Shown here: piece after piece, positions 37,985 to 45,764 of the stretch
How positions within the stretch are numbered: position 1 is the first letter of the stretch
How the letters are laid out: each line of letters opens with the position of its first letter
NCBI GenBank assembly: GCA_014621425.1
Contig: JAANBB010000335.1
Coordinates: 1-45,764, forward strand
DNA length: 45,764 bases
Source: Cylindrodendrum hubeiense
Lineage: Eukaryota > Ascomycota > Sordariomycetes > Hypocreales > Nectriaceae
Reading direction: 5' to 3'
The notes under the pieces: generated by a model
Database searches by the model: none
Told to the model about the DNA's origin: nothing
Seen by the model: only the letters and a program-made list of their open reading frames with translations
Position numbers and translations under genes: made by a program

Positions 37985-38385
37985 AAAACTATATTATTAT
38001 AATTAATTATATATTAGGTTATCTTAATAATATTATAATAGTATTATTAGATTATATTAAGATAATCTAATAGTATTATTATAATATAACTAAGATAATC
38101 TAATAATATTAATTATAATATAATATAATTCTGATTATTTATAATTAAATTAAGAATTTAAATATAAGAGATTGAAATTATATTATCTTAATATAATAAT
38201 AGTGGAATATTATAATCATGGACTTAATATAAGTATAATAGCTATTAGTTAAGCTAGCTTTACTATCTTTAATTATATATATATATAAAGACCTTTTTTT
38301 TAAGCTAATAAGGATTATAGAAAAAGTCATGCCCGTATAAGATCATGCCCGTATAGTAAAAAGTTATGTCCCTCTAATAATTACC
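37985..38385 (-). repeat. Gypsy LTR copy A (inverted, apparently solo)
   Basis: On the minus strand this matches the LTRs at 42,293 and 45,144: the start AATTA[CT]TAGAGGG, three GGGCATGA-type motifs, an A-run before GGTCT, the CTAATAGCTATTATA block, and a tail of repeated AATAATACTATTA/AGATAA. No matching partner lies next to it on the same strand. Ends are approximate. Confidence 0.8.
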
Positions 38386-41300
38386 TATTATTATATAGGT
38401 TTTATTATTAAAATAGCAGGAAAGGGATCTTAATCTAATACCAAAGTAAATACCCTCCTATAGAAATCCTCAATTAAATGTTAATAATAAATCTCCCTAG
38501 GTTAGGTATATATATAGACTATAACTAGAATTATTAGCTATTATCTCTTAATTTTAAGTTCTTAAGAAAGGAAAATATCTAATTAAATACTTAACTAAAG
38601 AAATAATAGTCTTTATATTAATAAGATATTGAAAATTATAATTAATATAATAAAAATCCTGATCTTAAAGACTTAGATATAACTAATAATAAAGAAAATC
38701 AAGGGAAAATTACAAATTAATATAAATAATATAGAAAATTAAGAAGACTTTACTAGAAGGGTTAGAGAAGATCTCATTCCTCTACCAAGCTATCCTTTCA
38801 AAAGGTTTCTCTTATATATTAATACTTTCTACTCTAAGATCTCTAGTTAAAGACTTTCCCTTTTATCCGCCCTCCTAAATAACCCCATATTTCTCAGCCC
38901 TTCCTGTCTAATATAATAATCCCCACCACTTTACACCTCCCTCATAATCTAATAGTTATTCTCAAGTAAACTAAGATTATATATTCTAATTCCTTTAAGT
39001 CTCAATTTAATTCTCTTATCTAATCTTATCTCCCTATTAAGAAATATCTATTTAAATACTTTCTACCTTCTAATTCCTTTCTATTTAATATCCTAATCCC
39101 TTAAATCTATCTCTATCCCTATCTTTATCACTTAATTAGAAATATATAAATAATCTCCTTATTTAACCTTCCCTATTAATATCTCTTAGTATATTATTAG
39201 TAATATTTCTCTTAATTAATTCTTATAATTAAAGGTAATATAATATATCTATAGATAATATTAATAATATTATTCTATTAGATAATAGATATTAATCTCT
39301 CTAGAATAAAGATTATAAAGATCTTTATCTTAGATAGGAATTAAATTTCCTAATTAATAATTCTAGGAAGATCTATTAAGTCTGTTTTAATAGTTATTTT
39401 CTTAGTTCCTATACTTATCTTAATCTCTCTATAAGTATTATAATTAGTAAGAATAGACTAGTTAATTATAGTCCTTATAACTTTTCTCTTAATAATATAG
39501 GGTATAGTAACAGTTAGTTTCTACCCTTAAATTTATATAATTATAGGAGATCCCTCTAAAAATTATAAAAGAACTTCCCGGAATTTTATTATTAATAATA
39601 TATTCTTTATTAAGTAATTACTATAAATAGAATCCTTAAACTTTTCTTTTATTAATCCTTCCTTTATTAACACTTTTTTTATTAATTCTCGTTTTATTAA
39701 AACTTCCTTTATAGATATATTCTTTATTAAGATATTAAATTTAGCTAACCTAGATTATTAACCTTTAAGAACTATAATCCCTCTATTAAAGCCTTAAAAT
39801 AATATTATAATATTAGCATTATCTATTTATAAGGTAAAAGATATAATAGGTTTTATCTAGACTATCTTAATATCTTAAACTCTATAAATTAACTTTCTAA
39901 TTATATTAACTTTACTTATCTTCTAATCTAATTTCTTAATAATAGTCTTACTAATTAAGATTAAGACTCTTAATTAGACTAGGAATAGTCTAGCTAGTAA
40001 AGCTAATTCTATTAAAATATAACTAAGAGCCTTACTAGCTAACTATATAGAGCTAAGAGAGATAATACTAATAGCTATAGCACTCTTTAAATAAAGTAAA
40101 CTATTATAAACACTTATATTACATTCTTTATATCTAATAATTAGATTAACTAACAGTTTAAACTTTAAGTTAGAAATATTATAATAGTATATCCCACTTC
40201 TATAAAAATCTTATCTAAATAAAACCAGATTATAGGAAATAAGATAAAAAATATCACTTAATTTTCCCTTTATAATTCCTTCCTAGAAGATTATAATATA
40301 CTTATTAATAGATATATAAAGATCTAAGATTTTAACTTTATTATCCAAATTAAGGGGAATATAAAAGATATTATTAGACTTAAATATATTAAAGTTATAA
40401 GTCCCTTTATAATATTTTATATCTTAAATACTAACTTTATCTATAATAATATATTAAAAATAGCTTTTAATATAATTAAGGTAAATAAGATCTTTTAACT
40501 TATATATCTTATTAGTTAAGATCCCTATCTATTAATCCTAGAATTATAAGATAAACTTAACCTTATCCTTTATATTATTAGGGAACTTAAGTATTATCTT
40601 ATAATTAATCCCTAATATTATTATTAGAAGTAATAAGCCTATAAAACCTTAAAGAGCTATAATTACCTAAAATATATCCAAGAATTCACACTCCTAATAT
40701 CTATTCTATAAAGTAATTAGTATACTATAAATAATAAAATTATAAGGGTATTTATTCTTAGTCAGGATCTCTCTCTAAATAGTAACTAGAATATTATATC
40801 TCTTTTCTTATCCCTTATTTATAATATTAAAGATATAAAAATAGTAATCCTTCCAATCCTAAATATAGATTATCTAGTATATTATACTAATAAAATAAAT
40901 AATCCTAATAAAAAATTAGCAGTTAAAAGAGATCTCTTATAAAGACTAAAACCCTAGACTTAATTAGTTTTTTATAATATATACTCTTTTAGCTAGCTAA
41001 GTATAGGAAAATTCAGGTTACTTTTACTTATTAACCTTAATAGTTAAGGATATTAGATTAATACTTATAATAATAATAACTATAAGATCTTTTAGATTAT
41101 AGATTAGGGTTCTTATAAAGGCTAAGAATTTAAAGTTATTAGATATGTTTTCTTTATAGATATCCTATAAGAAGTCCTAGAAATTAGTATAATAATTTTT
41201 CTAAGATCTAAATTACTTCTTATTAAAGTCTAGGTTTAGTATAATAATTATAACTTATTTTTTAATTAAATTCTTATTATTAAGGGCTAGTCTCTTTACA

Positions 41301-42292
41301 GTCTTTAAGTCCTAATAGGATTAGTTAAATTTTAGTTAGATAAAAACTAACTACTTATTAAGATATAAATATAGAAGTAGAGTAGATAATTTCTCTTTTA
41401 TATATAAAAAACTCTATTAATTTTCTTTATTTATAATATATTATTCCTAAAAGACCCCTCTAATATTAAAATAAAATCTTCTCTTATTCTTCACTTTATC
41501 TTAGAATTAGACTATAATTATAATAAGTAATAAAGAACATTAAGATCTATATTTTAAGCTATATAAAGAAAAGTATTTAATAAGATCCTTACTTAAATTA
41601 GATCTTAAAAGAAAAAGAATTATACTTAAAATAATAATATAAATAAGATAATAATATTATTAAGATATATATAGAAAGGAGGTTTAAATAATCTAAAAGA
41701 GTATTATCTAATAGGATATTTTTTAGTATATTAGAACTATATATATCTAGTTCTTAAATCTAGAATAACTTAAGAAAAGATTTATCTTTTATCCTTAACT
41801 TTATCTACCTAAATAAGTATTAAAGTCCTAATAAATAAAAATAACTTATACCCTTAAAGCTCTCTAATTTATAATAAATCCTTAGATTTTAAATCTTAAG
41901 GAATTTCCCCTTTCTTTTATATATTTCTCTCTTTCTCTTCTAACTTTAATTAAGTTATCTTAATCACTTTTATAGCTTTTTATTATTATTATTATCACTA
42001 TTATTAGTCTCTTCTTATCCCTATAATAACTTCCTTTTAGGATAAGCTTATTATACTCTTTAAGATCCCTTATTCTAAGTTTCCTAATATTTAGGTACTA
42101 ATTAAATATTATATTAAGTATTCTTAATTTAATTATTAAACTAATACTTATTAAAAGGGTTAAGATAATATTCTCCTTAAACTCTTTCCTATAAATAACC
42201 TTAATATTACTCTTATCTTAATAACTTTCTTTTCCCTATTTCTAACTTAATCCTTTATCTAATAAGATACTTTTCTAGGTATTTAAAATAAC
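38386..42292. other. Unassigned decayed element(s) between LTR copies
   Basis: About 3.9 kb of RIP-type DNA. Patches (38.8-39.2 and 40.0-41.5 kb) keep more C on the plus strand, as a decayed plus-strand coding region would, but I could not recover a family motif with confidence. A LINE or another retroelement is possible. Confidence 0.35.
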
Positions 42293-42665
42293 AATTACTA
42301 GAGGGATATAACTTTTTATTACACAAGTATAATCTTACATAGATATAACTTTTTCTATAATCCTTATTAACTCAAAAAAAAAGGTCTCCACATATACACA
42401 TAATTAGAAATAATAAAGCTGACTTAATTAATAGCTATTATATCTATATTAAGTCTATAACTATAATATTCCACTATTATTATATTAAGATAATATAATT
42501 TCAATCTCTTATATTTAAATTCTTAGTTTAACTATAAATAATTAGAATTATATTATATTATAATAATACTATCAGATTATTTTAATTATATTATAATAAT
42601 ACTATTAGATTATCTTAATATAATTTAATAATACTATTATAATTAGGTATAATAATATATAATTA
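42293..42665 (+). repeat. Gypsy LTR copy B (5' LTR of relic 2)
   Basis: Same order of blocks as copy C at 45,144 in the same orientation, but more heavily mutated: for instance the GGGTATGA motifs of copy C appear as GGGATATAA or AGTATAAT here. Its 3' end, inside the repeat-rich tail, is uncertain. Confidence 0.82.
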
Positions 42666-45143
42666 AAATTAATTATCTTTATTAAATTAAATAGTTCTCT
42701 ATATAAAAAACTAATAATCCTAATTCTATTATAAATACTTCCTAAATAGATTAAGTAATATATATATATATAATATTAAATCTTTATTATACTATTATTA
42801 AGGGAAATCTCAAGAACTAGATAAATAAATCTAAATAAAGATAAAATATACTTTCCTATCTAAATCTAAATATTTCCTATTCTATCTGACTAGGAATAAT
42901 AAGATCTATTAAGACCCTAGAATAATTATATAATATCCCGAATAGAGGTTATAATACTAAAAATCAGTATATCCCCTAGAATACTTATAGATCTGGAATA
43001 TTAACTCTATACCTATAGATTCTAATTATATCTAGATCTCCGGATACTAATCCTCCTAATTAAATTCTAATTAAAATATTACTAGGATAATCTAATTAAG
43101 TAATCTTAGATATTCCTAGATTACCTCTAATATATTAATTCTCCTCCTTCTAATAAAGAAGTATATATCCTGGTAATACTCTATAGGGAAATTATATTAA
43201 TTATCTAGTTAAGAATATCTTAATAGATAATTAAGATAGAGTTTATTTCTCTAAGGAAATATTAGAGTAAGTATTAATAATTAGTAAATAAGATTATTCT
43301 CTAATTAAAGATTATATTATGAAGATAGTGAGTTTTATAAATAATAAGGCTTTAAATAAAGATAAAATAGATAATCTAATAATATCTAAGACTAAGAAAT
43401 TCTATAAATTTATCTAAAAAACTATTATTACTATCTTATAAATAGAGTATATTAATTTTATCCTAGATATTAATAATAAAAAACTAGTATTTAATAATAT
43501 TACTTTCTCTCTATAGAAAATATCTCTATTATTATCTATAATTAAATATATCCTAGTGGAAACTATTCTAGGATTAAGATTATTAATATAATATATATAT
43601 TTCCAGATCTAAATATAAGCTAGACCTTATAGAAAGGCCAGATAAGAAATCTACTTTAATTCTAGGATTATTAGATTAGTTATTTTATAGGAAATACTAT
43701 CCTTTTTCCCAGATACCTCTATAGATAAAAATCTCTAGGTAAAACTTAAAGATATAGGAATAAGCTATATTAAAAGATAGGTGACCTTTACTATTTACTT
43801 ATCTGGATATAAAGACAGGAAACTAGTATTAATAAAAGCTATTATTAATATATAGGTAATATCTAGTCTAAGTGTCAGTTTCCTCCTAAAATAAGAATTT
43901 AATATATCCTATTAGGTAAATATCCTAAACTTAATCTAGGAAGTAATAATTAGATTAATTAATAAAATATACCTACTAATAATAGTATATTATAAGTCCA
44001 AATCAGCTAGAATACCCTTATATATAATAGACTCTATGGTAATTCCCCCAAAAAGTGATAAGATTATATAAATTTCCAGAGAAGAATAAGTTAAAAGACA
44101 GAATTATCTTCTTAATCCCTAATATAAAGAAATAATTAGTATTTTAATATAATAACCAGAGATAATATATATAATAAACTATTCCTAGAAACCTATAATC
44201 TTCTAGCTAAATTAATATATAATTATTTTAAACTCTATTAACCCTAATAAAAAAATCAAAGAAGTTAATTAGGCCTAGTTTATAGTTACCCACAGAGAAT
44301 ATACACTTACTAGCTATAATATACTAGTTAAAATAATAGAAACTAATATCCTAGAAGAAAATAATTCCTAGAAAGATAATTTATTTATTTAGACCTAGGG
44401 TATAGATAGTAACACTAAGCTAGATATCTCCTAGCTAAAATATCTACTAGTATATACTCTCCTACAAGGAGTTTGTATATTTAAAGGAAAACTAGAATTT
44501 ACTAATAAACTCTAGGAACTGGTAAAGTCCTTTTCTGAACTCTAGACTAATACTAGGATAATTAATATCAAGGAAAAATACTAGATAAAGATACTATTAG
44601 TAGAGAATTAATATAAATAAAAGTTCAGTTTCAGGGTATATCCTCTTAGCCTTAAAAGCAAAGAATTCCTAGATAAAATATTTAATAGATTATATAAGTA
44701 AGGTAGGATAGAATAGGCCTGTAAACTTACTCCCTTTACTAGTCTAATATTTATTATATAGTAAATAGTTAATAGAAAAGAAAAGGGCTATATTATAATT
44801 AATTTATAAACTTTTAATTATATTACTATCCCGGATACCTATTTAATATCTCTCTAGTAAGATATTCTCTGGAAACTTTATAGAAAGAAGTGAATAATAA
44901 TTATAAATACCTAAAGCTTTTTCTACTAGTTCCTTATATATTAAACTTATTATAACTAGTTTATAATAGTTAGTTATTAAGGAATAGAGTGATCTAAGAT
45001 TATCCTAATAGACTTTAAGAATTTATTAGCCTATATCTAATAATTTATAGATTATATCCTAAAAGATTACTAAGAATATATTTTTATATTTATTAATAAT
45101 ATTATTATTTACTTAGATATTAAGAAAGAGTATTTAATATAGG
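42666..45143 (+). mobile_element. Ty3/gypsy relic 2, internal region truncated within RT
   Basis: Between two direct LTR copies, a decayed plus-strand frame carries gag-like sequence, then RT: IIINL-TFNYITIPDTYPI (about 44,790-44,850), SFFYQF, IVSYKGIE, FKNLPIYVQ-FIDYIL and the active site now FINN (45,089-45,100, from FIDD) followed by IIIYLDIKKEYL. These are the RT blocks of fungal Ty3/gypsy elements. Fifteen codons after the active site the frame enters LTR C, so RNase H and integrase are missing. With 2.48 kb of interior it is about half of a full element. Confidence 0.82.
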
Positions 45144-45564
45144 TAATTACTAGAGGGGTATGACTTTTTATTACGCGGGTATGATCTTACACGGGTATGA
45201 CTTTTTCTATAATCTTTATTAGCTTAAAAAAAAAGGTCTCTATATATATACACAATTAAAGGTAGTGAAGTTAGCTTGACTAATAGCTATTATACCTGTA
45301 TTAAGTCTGTAATTATAATATTCTACTATTATTATATTAAGATAGTATAATTTTAATCTCTTATATTTGAATTCTTAGTTTAACTATAAGTAATCAGAAT
45401 TATACTATATTATAATAATACTACTAGATTATCTTAGTTATATTATGATAGTACTATTAGGTCACCTTAATATAATTTAATAATACTATTATAATATCAC
45501 TAAGATAACTTGATAGTATTATTATAATATTACTAAGATAACCTAATAGTACTATTGTGATATC
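45144..45564 (+). repeat. Gypsy LTR copy C (3' LTR of relic 2), least decayed
   Basis: This about 420-bp copy keeps TATTACGCGGGTATGATC, ACACGGGTATGA and GGTCACC where copies A and B are mostly mutated. Its tail repeats a roughly 50-bp unit (ACTAAGATAACCTAATAGTA and the reverse) several times and contains inverted-repeat pairs. The TA-rich composition stops within about 10-40 bases after it. Confidence 0.85.
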
Positions 45565-45764
45565 AGTGTCATACTTAATATAGTGACTTGAAGGGCATAA
45601 TAGACTCGGTTAGTATAATAGACTCGGTGGGTTAGTATTATACTCCACGTAATAGCGCTTCTAAGGGATCAATTGATCGCTGGGACTTGGGCTTTGGCTT
45701 CGTCTTCGGGATCTAGGATCCGGTTTGACATCGGTTTGTTAGTGGTGAGGTATGTTTAATCCGC
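45565..45764. other. Right flank of the AT-rich block
   Basis: Normal-composition DNA resumes. A short direct repeat (ATAATAGACTCGGT, twice at about 45,597-45,631) is the only structure seen. No gene can be called in 200 bases. Confidence 0.6.

Larger units (their letters stand above)
31376..45570. repeat. RIP-type AT-rich block of decayed transposons
   Basis: About 14.2 kb of DNA made almost wholly of A and T, rich in TA dinucleotides and poor in CA/TG, with stops in every frame and no gene of normal composition. Decayed protein frames can still be followed by allowing C-to-T or G-to-A, which is the mark of repeat-induced point mutation. Both edges are abrupt. Such blocks are usually H3K9-methylated heterochromatin in Pezizomycotina (known for the class, not seen here). 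Confidence 0.9.

Noticed and set aside
40660..40740. Possible CCHC zinc knuckle of a LINE or gag in the unassigned element
   Set aside because: A frame hints at CxxC and HISKNC-like spacing, but the histidine spacing does not fit and too many substitutions must be assumed.
31376..45570. Mitochondrial insertion as the source of the AT-rich block
   Set aside because: The readable frames are gypsy RT/RNase H and MULE transposase with transition-type decay, and no mitochondrial gene or RNA is recognisable.

Overview
The window is nuclear DNA of a filamentous ascomycete (Pezizomycotina, most likely a Sordariomycete; exact genus not determined). Evidence: intron-poor genes with short introns (53-91 nt) carrying CTAAC/CTGAC branch sites, fungal-type proteins, and a ~14 kb AT-saturated block whose transposon relics show the C-to-T/G-to-A decay expected of repeat-induced point mutation (RIP).

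Gene-bearing part (1-31,375). In order: pyruvate kinase (+, 1556-3266); a secreted NUP-family nucleoside protein (-, 5214-6586); a Ty1/copia LTR retrotransposon (-, 8208-12147) with identical 190-bp LTRs and a 5-bp target duplication but a large in-frame pol deletion and five in-frame stops in its gag half; a PMC1-type Ca2+ P-type ATPase (+, 13357-17259); a bZIP transcription factor (-, 17514-18990); a full-size Ste6-like ABC-B exporter (-, 19766-24205) with a GC-AG intron; a Mup1-like amino-acid permease (-, 25139-26933); a shattered arylamine N-acetyltransferase relic lying on both strands (about 28,370-28,960); and a 2,3-dihydroxybenzoate/salicylate-decarboxylase-type amidohydrolase (-, 29791-30864). 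I joined exons by hand from splice signals, frame and family homology. There is no obvious single pathway: these are mostly independent housekeeping and transport genes. The amidohydrolase beside the NAT relic hints at a former aromatic-acid/arylamine detoxification pair, which is inference.

Heterochromatin-like part (31,376-~45,570). This is a sharply bounded, gene-free AT-rich island. Translating its AT-rich DNA while allowing for C-to-T decay reveals a Ty3/gypsy reverse transcriptase-RNase H relic (-, ~31.4-34.9 kb), a 9-bp tandem repeat, a Mutator-like (MULE) transposase relic (+, ~36.4-37.3 kb, with 19 single Ns), and three copies of one ~0.4-kb LTR. The last two LTR copies flank a second Ty3/gypsy relic (+) that is cut off just after the RT active site. 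A 3.9-kb piece (38.4-42.3 kb) remains unassigned. The final ~200 bp return to normal composition.

Limits: no searches could be run. Family calls rest on recognised motifs, and boundaries inside the AT-rich island are approximate.
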